Positions 53,659 through 64,000 of a stretch of 64,000 bases of DNA are shown here, one piece after another. The stretch comes from Neisseria animalis (GTDB lineage Bacteria > Pseudomonadota > Gammaproteobacteria > Burkholderiales > Neisseriaceae): contig NZ_LR134287.1 in assembly GCF_900636515.1 (NCBI RefSeq), positions 558,001-622,000 on the forward strand, in the 5' to 3' direction. Within the stretch, counting starts at the first letter, position 1, and every line of letters starts with the position of its first letter. The position numbers and the translations under genes are program-made. The notes beneath the pieces were generated by a model. That model had not been told where the DNA came from and ran no database searches. It saw only the letters and a list, made by a program, of their open reading frames with translations.

Positions 53659-54510
53659 ATGTTAAGTAAAATCAGTGAGTCATTGGCAGGCTTGTCCGGT
53701 GCGGAGCGTAAAGTGGCCGAAGCTGCATTGGCAGAGCCGAAGTGGTTCGTCCATGCTGCGGTGGCGGAAATCGCGGAACGTGCATCGGTAAGCCAGCCGA
53801 CTGTTATCCGTTTCTGCCGCAGTTTGGGTTATAAAGGATTGCCGGAATTCAAACTTGCGCTGTCGGCCAGTATCGGCCATGAAGGTATGCCGTATGTGCA
53901 TGAAGAGTTAAACGCTGATGACGACATCGGCAGCGTGGTGGAAAAAGTATTGGGAAATGCGGCTGCCTCGTTGTTGGGCGAGCGTCGTTTTTTGAAAGAA
54001 ACCGAGCTGGAAAATGCGATTGCTACTTTGATACATGCCCGCCGTGTAGAGTTTTACGGTGTCGGCAATTCAGGCATTGTGGCTCAAGATGCACAGCACA
54101 AGTTTTTCCGTTTCGGCATATCTACCGTTGCCTATGTTGATACCCATACGCAACTGATGGCGGCTTCGGTATTGAGCGATAAAGATGTGTTGGTGGCCAT
54201 TTCCAATACCGGCTCTTCCATCGAGCTTTTGGATGCTGTCAGTATCGCGAAAGAAAATGGAGCGGCAGTTATTGCGGTAACCCGTGCCGATTCCCCGTTG
54301 GCGCAACTTGCAGACTGCGTATTGAGCGTGGCGACGCAGGAAAATGCCGAGCTTTATACGCCTATGGTTTCCCGCCTGCTGCAATTGGCGGTCATTGATA
54401 TTCTGGCCATTGGTTTGGCATTGCGTTTGGGCGACGAGGCCAGCCTGCAGTTGCAGAAAAGTAAGCGCAGTATCCACAGCAAACATGTCGGATACCAAAA
54501 TAAAGATTAA
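53659..54510 (+). CDS. hexR: RpiR-family regulator HexR
   Basis: A 283-residue regulator with an N-terminal helix-turn-helix (EIAERASVSQPTVIRFCRSLGYKGLPEFKLAL near 35-70) and a C-terminal SIS sugar-phosphate domain (VEFYGVGNSGIVAQDAQHKF near 125 and VLVAISNTGSSIELLDAVSIAKENGA near 175). In meningococci and gammaproteobacteria HexR represses Entner-Doudoroff genes and is released by KDPG. Its place in the zwf cluster supports the name, and candidate sites lie between edd and zwf. Start follows AAAGGTAAG. Confidence 0.94.
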   Translation: MLSKISESLAGLSGAERKVAEAALAEPKWFVHAAVAEIAERASVSQPTVIRFCRSLGYKGLPEFKLALSASIGHEGMPYVHEELNADDDIGSVVEKVLGNAAASLLGERRFLKETELENAIATLIHARRVEFYGVGNSGIVAQDAQHKFFRFGISTVAYVDTHTQLMAASVLSDKDVLVAISNTGSSIELLDAVSIAKENGAAVIAVTRADSPLAQLADCVLSVATQENAELYTPMVSRLLQLAVIDILAIGLALRLGDEASLQLQKSKRSIHSKHVGYQNKD

Positions 54511-54531
54511 AAATAACAAGGACTAAAAATC

Positions 54532-56175
54532 ATGAGACACCTTCACGACTTACCGAGCTGGTCGAAATTGTGGAAACATTTCGACGAAACCAAAACCGAC
54601 CACATGCGCGATATGTTCGAGCAAGACCCGCAGCGTGCCGAACGATATTGGCTGCAGGTGGGCGGTTTGACTTTGGATTATTCCAAAAACCGGATTACCG
54701 ATGAAACGCTGTCGATGCTGCTGGATTTGGCAAACGAGGCAGGTGTGCCGGAACGTATGCAGCAGATGTTCCGTGGTGAAAAAATCAATACGACTGAAAA
54801 CCGTGCGGTTTTGCATATCGCGTTACGCAACCGTACCAATGCGCCGATTATGGTGGACGGTGAAGATGTGATGCCGAAGGTTAACCGGGTGTTGCACCGT
54901 ATGGGAGAGTTTTCGCATGAGGTTCGCAGCGGCAACTGGCTGGGCTATACCAACCAAGTGATTACGGATGTGGTCAATATCGGTATCGGCGGTTCGGATT
55001 TGGGGCCGTTGATGATGTGCACCGCGCTCAAACCATTTGGCCACCCCCGTCTGCAAATGCATTTTGTGTCGAATGTGGACGGTTCTCAACTGAGAGATGT
55101 GTTGACGAAAGTCCACCCGGAAACCACGCTGTTTATCATTGCCTCCAAAACATTCACTACTCAAGAAACGCTGACCAATGCGCTGACTGCGCGCGAGTGG
55201 TTCTTGGCGCATGCGGGCAACGAAGCGGCTGTTGCCAAACATTTCGTAGCCGTTTCAACCAACAAACAGGCAGTTGCCGAGTTTGGTATCGATACGGCCA
55301 ATATGTTTGAGTTTTGGGACTGGGTTGGCGGACGATACAGCTTGTGGTCGGCAATCGGTTTGCCGATTATGCTGTATTTGGGTGAAGAAAATTTCATTGA
55401 AATGCTCAACGGCGCACATCTGATGGATCAGCATTTCATCAATACGCCGCTGGAGCGCAATATGCCGGTTATTCTGGCGCTCATCGGCATTTGGTACATC
55501 AATTATTATGGTGGCGGCAGTCATGTTATCGCACCGTATGACCAACATTTGCACCGTTTGCCGAAGTTTATCCAGCAGCTTGATATGGAAAGCAACGGCA
55601 AGCAGGTGACCATCGACGGCAAACCTGTCGAGCACGAAACCTCGCCGATTATTTGGGGTGAAACCGGTATCAACGGCCAACACGCCTTTTTCCAATTACT
55701 GCACCAAGGTACGCATATTACGCCGATTGACTTGATTGCTTCATTGGCAAAACGCAGCAATCTCAAAGGCCACCACGAAATTTTGTTGGCAAACGTGTTT
55801 GCACAGGCGGAAGCGTTTATGCGCGGCAAAACTCCGGAAGAAGCCCGTGCAGAATTGCTGGCTCAAGGCTTGGACGAAGAACGAGTTGAAGAGCTTGTAC
55901 CGCATAAAACGTTTTCCGGCAACCGCCCGACTAATCTGATTTTGATGAATCAGGTCAATCCGCGGAATATGGGCAGCTTGATTGCCATGTATGAACATAA
56001 AACCTTTGTTCAAGGCGTGATTTGGGGCATTAACAGCTTCGACCAATGGGGAGTAGAACTGGGTAAACAGTTGGCAAAAACCATTTTGGCTGAGCTGAAC
56101 GGTGAAATCGAATTGCAAAAACACGACAGTTCTACCGCACGCTTAATCAGCACTTACCTGAATGCCAATAAATAA
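54532..56175 (+). CDS. pgi: Glucose-6-phosphate isomerase
   Basis: A 547-residue enzyme interconverting glucose 6-phosphate and fructose 6-phosphate. Family signatures [15 protein letters not shown] near 143, [16 protein letters not shown] near 202, [13 protein letters not shown] near 266 and [14 protein letters not shown] near 503. Full length. Closes the zwf-pgl-glk-hexR-pgi operon; 21 bases after hexR. Confidence 0.96.
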   Translation: MRHLHDLPSWSKLWKHFDETKTDHMRDMFEQDPQRAERYWLQVGGLTLDYSKNRITDETLSMLLDLANEAGVPERMQQMFRGEKINTTENRAVLHIALRNRTNAPIMVDGEDVMPKVNRVLHRMGEFSHEVRSGNWLGYTNQVITDVVNIGIGGSDLGPLMMCTALKPFGHPRLQMHFVSNVDGSQLRDVLTKVHPETTLFIIASKTFTTQETLTNALTAREWFLAHAGNEAAVAKHFVAVSTNKQAVAEFGIDTANMFEFWDWVGGRYSLWSAIGLPIMLYLGEENFIEMLNGAHLMDQHFINTPLERNMPVILALIGIWYINYYGGGSHVIAPYDQHLHRLPKFIQQLDMESNGKQVTIDGKPVEHETSPIIWGETGINGQHAFFQLLHQGTHITPIDLIASLAKRSNLKGHHEILLANVFAQAEAFMRGKTPEEARAELLAQGLDEERVEELVPHKTFSGNRPTNLILMNQVNPRNMGSLIAMYEHKTFVQGVIWGINSFDQWGVELGKQLAKTILAELNGEIELQKHDSSTARLISTYLNANK

Positions 56176-56229
56176 CAGCAGTTATCATCGGAAACGCTGT
56201 ATTTGGATTTTGATTGCTGTAATATAAAT

Positions 56230-56298
56230 AAAAGCCGTCTGCAAAAGGCACATCAATCTGTTTATGATGGAATGTGGCTGTTTTGCAGACGGCTTTTT
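56230..56298 (+). terminator. Uptake-sequence terminator after pgi
   Basis: AAAAGCCGTCTGCAAAA and TTTTGCAGACGGCTTTTT arms. The gap 56176-56602 further holds Correia-like copy 6 and the nqr terminator. Confidence 0.75.
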
Positions 56299-56424
56299 GA
56301 ATAAAAATAGAGGGAGATTGTTAAATAAAATAGCAAAGGGGGATAGTTTTTATTGCATGGTTATTCAAATAAAGACAACATAGCGCTGTAACATCTTACA
56401 CAGAATCAGGTACAGCTTGAATTT

Positions 56425-56531
56425 TATAGTCGAATAAAATAAGAATGAGACAAGGCAGCGAAGCCGCAGACAGTACACATAGTACGGCAAGGCAAAGCAA
56501 CGCTGTATCATTCTTATTTTAAATGACTATA
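56425..56531 (-). mobile_element. Correia-like MITE, short copy 6
   Basis: 107 bp in reverse orientation, TATAGTC...GACTATA, matching copies 1, 3 and 5 very closely. Confidence 0.88.
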
Positions 56532-56560
56532 CTGTCCAAAGATGGTTTTATTGTTCAATA

Positions 56561-56590
56561 AAAAAGGAGAAACCGAGGTTTCTCCTTTTT
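56561..56590 (-). terminator. Intrinsic terminator of the nqr operon
   Basis: AAAAAGGAGAAA / TTTCTCCTTTTT stem with CCGAGG loop, 12 bases past the nqrF stop; symmetric, so could act both ways. Confidence 0.75.
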
Positions 56591-56602
56591 GCTTGATGGC
56601 CA

Positions 56603-57820
56603 TTAGCCGCCGAAATCGTCCAGCAGGATGTTTTCGTCTTCCACGCCCAAGTCTTTGAGCATTTTGATAACGGCTTGGTTCATGACCGGCGGGCCGCACA
56701 TGTAGAATTCGCAGTCTTCCGGTGCCTCATGGTCCTTCAGGTAGTTTTCGTACAAGACGTTGTGGATGAAGCCGGTGTAGCCTGTCCAATCGTCTTCCGG
56801 CAGCGGGTCGGAAAGGGCGACATGCCATTCGAAGTTGTCGTTTTCGGCGGCCAGACCGTCGAAATCTTCAACGTAGAACATCTCGCGCTTGGAGCGTGCG
56901 CCGTACCAGAAGGAGATTTTGCGTTTGGATTTCAGGCGTTTGAGCTGGTCGAAAATATGGGAGCGCATCGGAGCCATACCCGCGCCGCCGCCGATGAAGA
57001 CCATTTCGGCATCGGTGTCTTTGGCGAAAAATTCGCCAAAGGGGCCGGAAATGGTAACTTTGTCGCCCGGTTTCAGCGACCAGATGTAGGAAGACATCTG
57101 ACCCGGCGGTACGTCGGGCTGGCGCGGCGGCGGGGTGGCAATACGCACGTTCAGCATGATGATGCCTTTTTCTTCCGGATAGGAAGCCATGGAGTAGGCG
57201 CGCAGAATCGGCTCGTCGACTTTGGAAACGTAACGCCACAAATCGAATTTGTCCCAGTCTTCATGGTATTCTTTGGGAATATCAAAGTCTTTGTAGGCTA
57301 CGGTGTGCGGTTCGGCTTCAATCTGGATGTAGCCGCCGGCACGGAAGGGCACTTCTTCGCCTTCGGGAATCGCCAGTTTGAGTTCTTTAATAAACGTGGC
57401 TTTGTTGTCGTTGGAGATAACGGTGCATTCCCATTTTTTTACGCCGAATACTTCTTCCGGCACTTCAATGTCCATGTCGGTTTTAACGTTGACCTGACAG
57501 GAGAGGCGGCAGCCTTCGCGTGCTTCGCGTTTGCTGATATGGGAAAGCTCGGTCGGCAGGATGTCGCCGCCGCCGCTTTTGACGACGACGCGGCATTGTC
57601 CGCAGGAACCGCCGCCGCCGCAGGCCGAAGGTACAAAGATACCCTCGTTGGCCAGCGCACCCAAGAGTTTGCCGCCGGCAGGCATGGTCAGCTCTTTTTC
57701 GCCGTTGATTTTGATGGTGATGTCGCCTTCGTTCACCAGCTTGGATTTGGCAAACAGAATCAGGAGTGCCAATACCAAGATGATGCCGGTAAACATCACA
57801 ATACCTAAAATAATTTCCAT
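56603..57820 (-). CDS. nqrF: Na+-translocating NADH:quinone reductase subunit F
   Basis: A 405-residue entry subunit that oxidises NADH. One N-terminal membrane helix ([21 protein letters not shown]), a 2Fe-2S ferredoxin domain with [10 protein letters not shown] near 70 and Cys near 112, then a FAD/NAD reductase domain with RAYSMASYP near 210 and [12 protein letters not shown] near 273. Last gene of nqrABCDEF; 12 bases after nqrE. Carries electrons from NADH via FAD and 2Fe-2S into NqrC/B. Confidence 0.97.
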   Translation of the reverse strand: MEIILGIVMFTGIILVLALLILFAKSKLVNEGDITIKINGEKELTMPAGGKLLGALANEGIFVPSACGGGGSCGQCRVVVKSGGGDILPTELSHISKREAREGCRLSCQVNVKTDMDIEVPEEVFGVKKWECTVISNDNKATFIKELKLAIPEGEEVPFRAGGYIQIEAEPHTVAYKDFDIPKEYHEDWDKFDLWRYVSKVDEPILRAYSMASYPEEKGIIMLNVRIATPPPRQPDVPPGQMSSYIWSLKPGDKVTISGPFGEFFAKDTDAEMVFIGGGAGMAPMRSHIFDQLKRLKSKRKISFWYGARSKREMFYVEDFDGLAAENDNFEWHVALSDPLPEDDWTGYTGFIHNVLYENYLKDHEAPEDCEFYMCGPPVMNQAVIKMLKDLGVEDENILLDDFGG

Positions 57821-57832
57821 TGTGTGCTTTCC

Positions 57833-58426
57833 TTATAACTGGATGCCGGAGAACGACATAAACGCCAGTGCCATCAGGCCGGCGGAGATAAAGGTAATAC
57901 CCAGACCTTTCAAGCCGTCAGGTACGTCGGCGTATTTCAGTTTTTCGGTAATTCCTGCCAGAGCGACAATCGCCAGCATCCAGCCGATGCCTGCGCCGAA
58001 ACCGTAAACGACGGATTCGCCGAAGGTGTATTCGCGTTGCGCCATGAAGGATACGGCACCGAAAATGGCACAGTTTACGGTAATCAGGGGCAGGAAGATA
58101 CCGAGTGCGTTATAGAGGGCTGGGAAGAATTTGTCCAAAATCATTTCCAAAATCTGCACCAGCGCGGCAATCACGCCGATGAAGATGATGAAGCGCAGGA
58201 ATGTCAGATCGATGCCCGGTACGAGCGCACCGTCTTTCAACAGCGAGTACACGATTTGGTTGGCGGGTACGGCCAAGCCCAATACGACGGTTACGGCTAC
58301 CCCCAAACCGAATGCGGTGGACACTTTTTTGGAAACCGCCAAAAAGGTACACATTCCCAAGAAGAAAGATAAGGCCATGTTCTCGATGAATACGGACTTA
58401 ACGAATAAGCTCAGATAATGTTCCAT
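57833..58426 (-). CDS. nqrE: Na+-translocating NADH:quinone reductase subunit E
   Basis: A 197-residue membrane subunit with about six helices, starting [32 protein letters not shown] near 24 and [10 protein letters not shown] and [15 protein letters not shown] near 115 match NqrE/RnfA; conserved cysteines (Cys26 and Cys121-type) with those of NqrD hold the iron centre inserted with NqrM help. Three bases after nqrD. Confidence 0.97.
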   Translation of the reverse strand: MEHYLSLFVKSVFIENMALSFFLGMCTFLAVSKKVSTAFGLGVAVTVVLGLAVPANQIVYSLLKDGALVPGIDLTFLRFIIFIGVIAALVQILEMILDKFFPALYNALGIFLPLITVNCAIFGAVSFMAQREYTFGESVVYGFGAGIGWMLAIVALAGITEKLKYADVPDGLKGLGITFISAGLMALAFMSFSGIQL

Positions 58427-58429
58427 GGA

Positions 58430-59056
58430 TTATTTCTCCACTTGCTCGGGTTTCCAAGTGCGGAGCGCCCAAACCAAGAAACCGATGATAAAGAATGCAC
58501 TCGGTGCCAGAAGGAACAAACCGTTTGCCTGATACCAGCCGCCGTCTTGGACGGTTTGGAAAATGGTCATGCCGAATAATTTGCCCGAGCCGATCAGCTC
58601 GCGCAGTGTGGCGACGACAATCAGAATCAGGCCGTATCCCAAACCGTTGCCGAAGCCGTCGACAAAGCTTTCCAACGGCGGTTCTTTCATGGCAAATGCT
58701 TCGGCACGGCCCATCACGATGCAGTTGGTGATAATCAGGCCGACGAATACCGACAGCTGTTTGGATAATTCGTAGGCAAAGGCTTGCAGGAGCTGGTCAA
58801 CCAGTGTGACCAGCGAAGCAATAATCGCCATCTGGACGATGATGCGGATGCTGTTGGGGATGTAATTGCGCATCAGCGAAATGAAAAAGCTGGAAAAAGC
58901 AGTTACAAAAGCAACGGAAATACCCATCACAATGGCGGTTTCGAGTTTGGTGGTTACCGCCAGTGCCGAACAGATGCCCAATACTTGCAAGGCAATCGGA
59001 TTATTGTCGATAAATGGCGAAAACATTAAGTGTTTCAGTCGTTTGGTATCAGCCAT
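58430..59056 (-). CDS. nqrD: Na+-translocating NADH:quinone reductase subunit D
   Basis: A 208-residue membrane subunit. The ATG at 59056 overlaps the nqrC stop by one base. [18 protein letters not shown] near 24 and [14 protein letters not shown] near 110 contain the two conserved cysteines pairing with NqrE. Six predicted helices. Part of the Na+-pumping core. Confidence 0.97.
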   Translation of the reverse strand: MADTKRLKHLMFSPFIDNNPIALQVLGICSALAVTTKLETAIVMGISVAFVTAFSSFFISLMRNYIPNSIRIIVQMAIIASLVTLVDQLLQAFAYELSKQLSVFVGLIITNCIVMGRAEAFAMKEPPLESFVDGFGNGLGYGLILIVVATLRELIGSGKLFGMTIFQTVQDGGWYQANGLFLLAPSAFFIIGFLVWALRTWKPEQVEK

Positions 59057-59823
59057 TATTCTGCTCCTGATTTCAGTTTGGCCAGGTAAGGTTTGTAACC
59101 GTTTTCACCGAACCAGTAGTTGAACGAACCTTGTACGCCTTTGGTGGTCAGCGTTGCACCCGACAAGCCGTCTACACCGTGTTCCGTATCCGTGCCGGCT
59201 CCCTTGCCGACGCGGATGGCGACATTGCCTTGTTCGTTGTAGAGTTTTTTGCCGACGAATTTCTGCTGCCACAGCGGATTGGCGATTTCACCGCCCAAGC
59301 CGGGGGTTTCGCCCTGTTCGTAATAGGTGATGCCGTTGATGGTATTGCCGTCGGGCCGGACGGATACGAAGCCGTACATCACCGACCACAGACCGTTGCC
59401 GTGCATCGGTAAGACAATCTGGTTCACTTTTCCGGATTCGTCTTTTACCAGATAAACTTCTGCAAGTTTGGCACGGGTTTTGAGTCCTGCAAAATCGTCT
59501 TCGGGATTAATGTTGATGCTTTCTTCCGGTTTTTTGGCGGCTGCACGGGCATCAAAGCCTGCCGGAGCTTCCACATATTCGCCGGTTGCCAAATCTACTG
59601 TACGCGGTTCGATACGTTCCGCATAAACTTTCGGAATATCGGTACCGGCTGCCAACAGACCGGCAACGCTCAAGATATAACTTTGCTTGTCTCTGGCTTT
59701 TTGTTCGTTTTGAATCGGCTTGAGGCCGACGGCGGAACCCGCCACAACTACCGAACAAACCAGACTCACTGCAATGACGACGGCAAGCGTGCCGCCGAAG
59801 CTGTCCTTATTGAATTTAGCCAT
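59056..59823 (-). CDS. nqrC: Na+-translocating NADH:quinone reductase subunit C
   Basis: A 255-residue subunit with one N-terminal membrane helix and a periplasmic FMN domain. The FMN-attachment Thr is in [10 protein letters not shown] near 223-226, the site used by ApbE. The ATG at 59823 ([11 protein letters not shown]) is the conserved start and overlaps nqrB by eight bases; the frame extends upstream without conservation. Confidence 0.97.
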   Translation of the reverse strand: MAKFNKDSFGGTLAVVIAVSLVCSVVVAGSAVGLKPIQNEQKARDKQSYILSVAGLLAAGTDIPKVYAERIEPRTVDLATGEYVEAPAGFDARAAAKKPEESININPEDDFAGLKTRAKLAEVYLVKDESGKVNQIVLPMHGNGLWSVMYGFVSVRPDGNTINGITYYEQGETPGLGGEIANPLWQQKFVGKKLYNEQGNVAIRVGKGAGTDTEHGVDGLSGATLTTKGVQGSFNYWFGENGYKPYLAKLKSGAE

Positions 59824-61051
59824 TGGTGCGTGCCTTTCTGCGTTTGATATTTGCTCGGGCGACGAAGTAGTCGAAAATCGGTGCGAACAGGTTGGCAAAC
59901 AGAATTGCCAGCATCATGCCTTCGGGATAGGCGGGATTGACCACGCGGATCAAAACGCACATCGAGCCGATAAGCGCACCGTACCACCATTTGCCGGTGT
60001 TGGTAAACGAGGCGGAAACAGGGTCGGTTGCCATAAACAGCATACCGATGGCAAAGCCGCCGACGACCAAATGCCAATACCACGGCATAGAGAACATGGC
60101 GTTGGTTTCCGAGCCGATGGCGTTGAACAGTAATGAGGTGGCAATCATACCAAGCATCACGCCCGCAATAATGCGCCAAGAGGCAATGCGGGTGAAGACG
60201 ATGAATGCGCCGCCGATTAACAGTGCCAAAGTCGATACTTCGCCAACCGATCCCGGAATATTGCCGATAAAGGCATCCATCCAAGTAACCGCTTCTCCGG
60301 TGGCGGTGTTTTTCAGCCCCGCCATGCCGCCGGTTGCCCATTGGCTCAGTGCGGTTGCACCGGAAAAGCCGTCAACAGCCGTCCAAACGGTATCGCCGCT
60401 GATGTTGGCGGGATAGGCGAAAAACAGGAAAGCACGGCCGGCAAGTGCCGGATTCATGAAGTTTTTGCCTGTGCCGCCGAAGACTTCTTTTGCGACAACC
60501 ACGCCGAAGCTGATGCCCAATGCCGCCTGCCACAAAGGCAGGGTAGGAGGGACAATCAATGCAAACAAAATAGAAGTGACGAAGAATCCTTCATTGATCT
60601 CGTGTTTTCTGATGGTGGCAAACAAAACTTCCCAAAAGCCGCCCACCACGAAGACGGTGATGTAAATCGGCAGGAAGAAAACCGCTCCGAACAGCATTTT
60701 GCTGAACCAGCCCGCATCGGCTGACATATCGATGCCCAAAGAGGCGGCCAGTGCATAATGCCAGTCGTTGGCGATGTTTTGTTGCAGCAGTTCGGGGGTC
60801 AGCGCGCCGAAGGCCTGTGCGCCGACGTTGTACATGCCGTAAAACATGGCCGGAAAAAGTGCCAGCCACACCAAAATCATCATGCGTTTGGAATCCAAGG
60901 CATCGCGGACGTGCGAAGCTTTGCGTGTAACCGTACCTTGGGTGTAGAAAATCGTAGCTGCCGCCTCATACAGGGCATACCACCTCTCATGTTTGCCGCC
61001 CGGTAGGAAATGCGGTTCGATTTTTTCCAAAAAATGTTTCAAGCCCATCAT
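59816..61051 (-). CDS. nqrB: Na+-translocating NADH:quinone reductase subunit B
   Basis: A 411-residue membrane subunit with about ten helices carrying covalent FMN and riboflavin. FMN attaches at Thr in [13 protein letters not shown] near 220-235. [23 protein letters not shown] near 190 is another hallmark. Two ATGs in tandem begin it; the first overlaps the nqrA stop (TGATG). Confidence 0.97.
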   Translation of the reverse strand: MMGLKHFLEKIEPHFLPGGKHERWYALYEAAATIFYTQGTVTRKASHVRDALDSKRMMILVWLALFPAMFYGMYNVGAQAFGALTPELLQQNIANDWHYALAASLGIDMSADAGWFSKMLFGAVFFLPIYITVFVVGGFWEVLFATIRKHEINEGFFVTSILFALIVPPTLPLWQAALGISFGVVVAKEVFGGTGKNFMNPALAGRAFLFFAYPANISGDTVWTAVDGFSGATALSQWATGGMAGLKNTATGEAVTWMDAFIGNIPGSVGEVSTLALLIGGAFIVFTRIASWRIIAGVMLGMIATSLLFNAIGSETNAMFSMPWYWHLVVGGFAIGMLFMATDPVSASFTNTGKWWYGALIGSMCVLIRVVNPAYPEGMMLAILFANLFAPIFDYFVARANIKRRKARTNG

Positions 61052-62394
61052 CAGCCCTCCTTCTCAATCGTATCCAGCACCTTGCGCAGGAGCGGGCCGT
61101 ATTCGTATTTTCCCGGGCAGACGAAGCTGCACAGGGCCAAATCCTCCTCGTCCAGCTCCAAACAGCCCAATGCCTGCGCACTGTCGGAATCGCCGACAAT
61201 CAAATCGCGCAGCAGCAGGGTGGGCAGGATATCCAGCGGCATGATGCGTTCGTAAGTACCAATCGGTACCATCGCGCGGTCGCCGCCGTTGGTGGCGGTA
61301 TTGAATTTGAACAGTTTGTTTTTCAGGAAGTGGCCCAGTGTCGTGCGGGTAATCGTAAATTTATCCGGCTGCGGCGATACCCAGCCGAAAAACTCTTTGG
61401 CGCGGCCTTCTTCAATGACGGAAACCTGAGTGTGGAAACGGCCCAGATAGTCATGTGCGCCCGAAGCAATGCTGCCGTTGAGTACCGAACCGGAAATCAC
61501 GCGGTTGTCCGCATCTTCCAGCTCTCCGGCGGTGATTTGGGAAACTTTCGCACCAGCCTGCGTGCGGATCAGGCGCGGCTTTTTCACTTGCGGACCGCCC
61601 AAGGCAATCACGCGCTCGGAGTGCAGACGGCCTGTGGTAAACAGCAGGCCGATGGCAATCACGTCTTGATAACCGATAGTCCATACCGTTTTGTTTGCAC
61701 CGACAGGCTCGATAAAGTGGATATGCGTACCGCTCAAACCCGCAGGATGGGGGCCGGAAAATTCGTGTTCCGAAATATTGGCGGCGGCTTCGGCAGGAAT
61801 ATCCGCGCCGGCTGCTTTGCATACATGCACCGTGCGTCCGGTCAGGCAGGCCAATACGCGCAAACCGCAGCGGAACGCCTCAGCCTTGTCCGCAATGACT
61901 ACGGCGGGATCGGCAGCCAGCGGATTGGTGTCCATGGCATTGACAAAAATTGCAGCAGGCTCCGCATCGACCGCGGGCGTTTTGCTGAACGGACGGGTAC
62001 GGAAAGCCGTCCACAGACCCGATTGAATCAGATTGGCGCGGACTTGTTCTCCGGACAGCGAAGCAAGTGCCTCGGGCGCATATTGGTCGAACGTGATTTC
62101 CTCATCGCCGCCGATGCGGATAACCACGGATTGCAGCACGCGTTTTTCACCACGGTTTACGGCGGTTACCGTACCTGCTGCAGGAGCGGTGAACACCACG
62201 CCCGGGTTTTTCTTGTCTTCAAACAATACTTGGCCTTTTTTGACGGTATCTCCTTCACGAACCTTCATTGAAGGTCGCATACCGACATACTCTTCGCCAA
62301 GCAACGCGATTTCGGTAATGGCCGGACCGTCGTAGACGGTTTGCTCCGGTTGTCCTGCAATAGGCAGGTCCAAGCCTTTCTTTATCTTAAACAT
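61051..62394 (-). CDS. nqrA: Na+-translocating NADH:quinone reductase subunit A
   Basis: A 447-residue peripheral subunit at the ubiquinone site. N-terminal [18 protein letters not shown], biotinyl-lipoyl-like segment with [20 protein letters not shown] near 37, [18 protein letters not shown], and C-terminal [22 protein letters not shown] near 415. First gene of the operon; stop overlaps nqrB. The complex supplies respiratory electron input and a sodium gradient, replacing or supplementing complex I. Confidence 0.97.
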   Translation of the reverse strand: MFKIKKGLDLPIAGQPEQTVYDGPAITEIALLGEEYVGMRPSMKVREGDTVKKGQVLFEDKKNPGVVFTAPAAGTVTAVNRGEKRVLQSVVIRIGGDEEITFDQYAPEALASLSGEQVRANLIQSGLWTAFRTRPFSKTPAVDAEPAAIFVNAMDTNPLAADPAVVIADKAEAFRCGLRVLACLTGRTVHVCKAAGADIPAEAAANISEHEFSGPHPAGLSGTHIHFIEPVGANKTVWTIGYQDVIAIGLLFTTGRLHSERVIALGGPQVKKPRLIRTQAGAKVSQITAGELEDADNRVISGSVLNGSIASGAHDYLGRFHTQVSVIEEGRAKEFFGWVSPQPDKFTITRTTLGHFLKNKLFKFNTATNGGDRAMVPIGTYERIMPLDILPTLLLRDLIVGDSDSAQALGCLELDEEDLALCSFVCPGKYEYGPLLRKVLDTIEKEG

Positions 62395-62960
62395 AGATGC
62401 GTTACTTTTGATGAGGGTTAAAAATCACGGCAAGGTATCTGATGGGGTGTTTCTACTGCCAGACTGCCATGTTGTTTGTAAAACATCAGGCGGAAACCGT
62501 AGAAATCATCAGTCAGTATCAGATACAATAAAATCCCTTCATTTTAACAGGAAAACGTCTTTTTTTGTCAGATTGTGCAAGATTTTTTCATGCAGATGTG
62601 AATGCAAACCAAGCAGTATAAGGGATAGCTGGTTTGGGGCATTAAAATCGGAGCAGGCGGGCTTGGGAGTGTTTGGAAAGGGAGAAAGGAAATATAATCA
62701 AATGATACAGAATGGGAAAATGCGGTCAAACCGCGACAGTATGGCGATACAGGGGCGGCGACTTACTGCTTGAGCCGCTTGCTTAGATTCTTCTTTGGGT
62801 AAGATACAGCAACACCGTATTGTTTTGTGGCAGGTGGCTACCAGTATTATGATGGAATGTTTCAGTTATAATGGATTGGTCGGTTTATATGGTTGATATG
62901 TTTCTTTAAAAATAGAGGACTGATGGCAGGAAATTTGTTTGCAAAGTAGGAGAAAAACAT
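62395..62960. other. Intergenic region upstream of nqrA
   Basis: Of the 630 bp gap 62395-63027, about 560 bp upstream of nqrA are moderately AT-rich and should hold its promoter and leader; no clear -10/-35 pair or repeat copy was recognised. Short open frames lack ribosome sites. Confidence 0.45.
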
Positions 62961-63001
62961 AAAGGCCGTCTGCAAAATCGGTATTTTGCAGACGGCCTTT
63001 A
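62961..63001 (-). terminator. Uptake-sequence terminator after the aldehyde dehydrogenase gene
   Basis: TAAAGGCCGTCTGCAAAAT and its inverse ATTTTGCAGACGGCCTTTA around CGGT; ends 27 bases past the stop codon. Confidence 0.75.
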
Positions 63002-63027
63002 TTTTGAAAAGCTAAGCAGTCAAATAA

Positions 63028-64000
63028 TCAATACATGCCTTCGCGCTCTTCACGGGTGCTGATGTAGATGTTTTTCACTTGGGTGTAGGCAGCCAACATC
63101 ATTTTGTGGGTTTCGCGGCCGATACCCGAGGTTTTGTAGCCGCCGAACGGCGCATGGGCAGGCAGGCGGTTGTAACAGTTGACCCATACGCGGCCGGTTT
63201 CGAGTGCGCGTGAGACGCGCAGGCAGCGGTTGATGTCTTTGCTCCAAACCGCACCGCCCAAGCCGTATTCGCTGTCGTTGGCCATTTTGACGACTTCTTC
63301 TTCGGTTTTGAATTTAATCACGGTCGCAACCGGGCCGAAGATTTCTTCCTGCGAGATGCGGCTGCTGTTTTCCGCTTCAATCAGGGTAGGCTCGACAAAG
63401 GCACCGCTTTCCAACGAGCCTTCGACTTTTTTACCGCCGGTGATGATGCGGCAGCCTTCCTGTTCGCCGATTTTGACGTATTTCAAAATGGTTTCAAGCT
63501 GACCGGCGTTGACTTGGGCACCCATCTGGGTGTCGTCTTCCCAAGGCAGGCCGACTTTGACTTTTTTAAACTCTTCCGCCAGCGCGGCGACAAATTTGTC
63601 GTAAATTCCTTCCTGTACGAAAATGCGCGAACCGGCGCAGCACACTTGGCCTTGGTTGAACAAAATACCTTTTTGCGCACCTTCGAGGGCTTTGTCAAAC
63701 GGCATATCGTCAAAGAAGATGTTGGCGGATTTGCCGCCCAGTTCCAAAGTTGAGGGAATCAGCATTTCGGCGGCGGCGATGCCGATGCGGCGGCCGATTT
63801 CGGTGGAGCCGGTAAACGCCAGCTTGTTGAAGCCTTTGTGGTGCAGCATGTATTCGCCGGATTTCGATCCTTTGCCTGTGATGACGTTGAATACGCCTTT
63901 AGGCAGCAGGTGGTTGATTTTTTGCGCGAAAGAAAGCAGGCTCAGCGATGTGCTGGAAGAGGGATGCAGCACGATGGTACAGCCTGCGGCCAATGCGGGG
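63028..64000 (-). CDS. NAD(P)-dependent aldehyde dehydrogenase (partial, 5' end beyond the window)
   Basis: The C-terminal 320 or so residues of an aldehyde dehydrogenase; the frame continues past the right edge (PALAAGCTIVL...), so the first TTG/ATG inside is not the start. Diagnostic: GSTEIGRRI near the NAD site, LELGGKSANIFF with the catalytic Glu, GQVCCAGSRIFVQ with the catalytic Cys, EEIFGPVATV and PFGGYKTSGIGRE. Oxidises an aldehyde to the acid; the substrate is not defined by the remaining part. Ends in a hairpin terminator. Confidence 0.93.
   Translation of the reverse strand, partial: PALAAGCTIVLHPSSSTSLSLLSFAQKINHLLPKGVFNVITGKGSKSGEYMLHHKGFNKLAFTGSTEIGRRIGIAAAEMLIPSTLELGGKSANIFFDDMPFDKALEGAQKGILFNQGQVCCAGSRIFVQEGIYDKFVAALAEEFKKVKVGLPWEDDTQMGAQVNAGQLETILKYVKIGEQEGCRIITGGKKVEGSLESGAFVEPTLIEAENSSRISQEEIFGPVATVIKFKTEEEVVKMANDSEYGLGGAVWSKDINRCLRVSRALETGRVWVNCYNRLPAHAPFGGYKTSGIGRETHKMMLAAYTQVKNIYISTREEREGMY

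Noticed and set aside
62408..62773. 121-codon plus-strand frame upstream of nqrA
   Set aside because: No ribosome site or conserved pattern; lies in the presumed nqr promoter region.
62690..62860. Possible fifth copy of the long repeat (GATACAG and GTGTTGCTGTATC-like strings)
   Set aside because: Only short scattered matches; order and ends are not preserved.

Overview
The window is chromosomal DNA of a Neisseria-type betaproteobacterium. Copies of the DNA uptake core GCCGTCTG occur throughout, mostly as inverted pairs just after stop codons. Gene content is typical of the genus: nqrA-F with separate apbE/nqrM, an Entner-Doudoroff cluster with hexR, ltgA, pldA, a lipoprotein DegP and potD/F. 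The uptake sequence is most often GCCGTCTGCAAA rather than the classical GCCGTCTGAA, and the Correia-type elements are divergent. This suggests a commensal or animal-associated species rather than N. meningitidis or N. gonorrhoeae. Species cannot be named from this sequence alone.

Layout. 0-8 kb: a small lipoprotein, a GdhR/PdhR-like GntR regulator with a clear promoter and operator, rph, yicC, a MetE-like enzyme, trkA and a DASS dicarboxylate transporter. 8.4-14.5 kb: a three-gene operon (NuoF-like diaphorase, FrdA-like flavoprotein, Fe-S protein) facing a class I fumarase. 14.9-24.3 kb: tRNA-CAT, cytochrome c, nagZ, an NhaC antiporter, degP, a second DASS transporter, nqrM, apbE and hemC. 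24.4-41 kb: housekeeping genes (ybeY, corC, nusB, ribH, rnc, era, smpB, csp, clpS, clpA, potF-like, rpsT, pldA, DUF502, aspS). 41-47 kb: ltgA, a UDG-family protein, trpF, pssA and a TauE/SafE permease. 47-56 kb: eda and edd diverge from zwf-pgl-glk-hexR-pgi. 56.6-62.4 kb: nqrABCDEF. At the right edge an aldehyde dehydrogenase is cut by the window end.

Most notable is the operon at 8447-11963. Electron flow NADH -> FMN/Fe-S -> 2Fe-2S and two 4Fe-4S -> FAD can be read from the motifs, and no membrane anchor gene is present. It looks like a soluble NADH:fumarate (or succinate:NAD) oxidoreductase. With the adjacent fumarase and DASS carrier it could form a malate/fumarate-to-succinate module for reoxidising NADH. 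This is inference from motifs and context.

Regulation visible in the sequence: a perfect AATTGGT-CTA-ACCAATT operator at the gdhR-like promoter; two HexR-like sites between edd and zwf; a large inverted repeat upstream of the FrdA-like operon. Mobile sequences are limited to six 106-107 bp Correia-like elements and four copies of a longer, older relative. No prophage, IS transposase or CRISPR array was seen.
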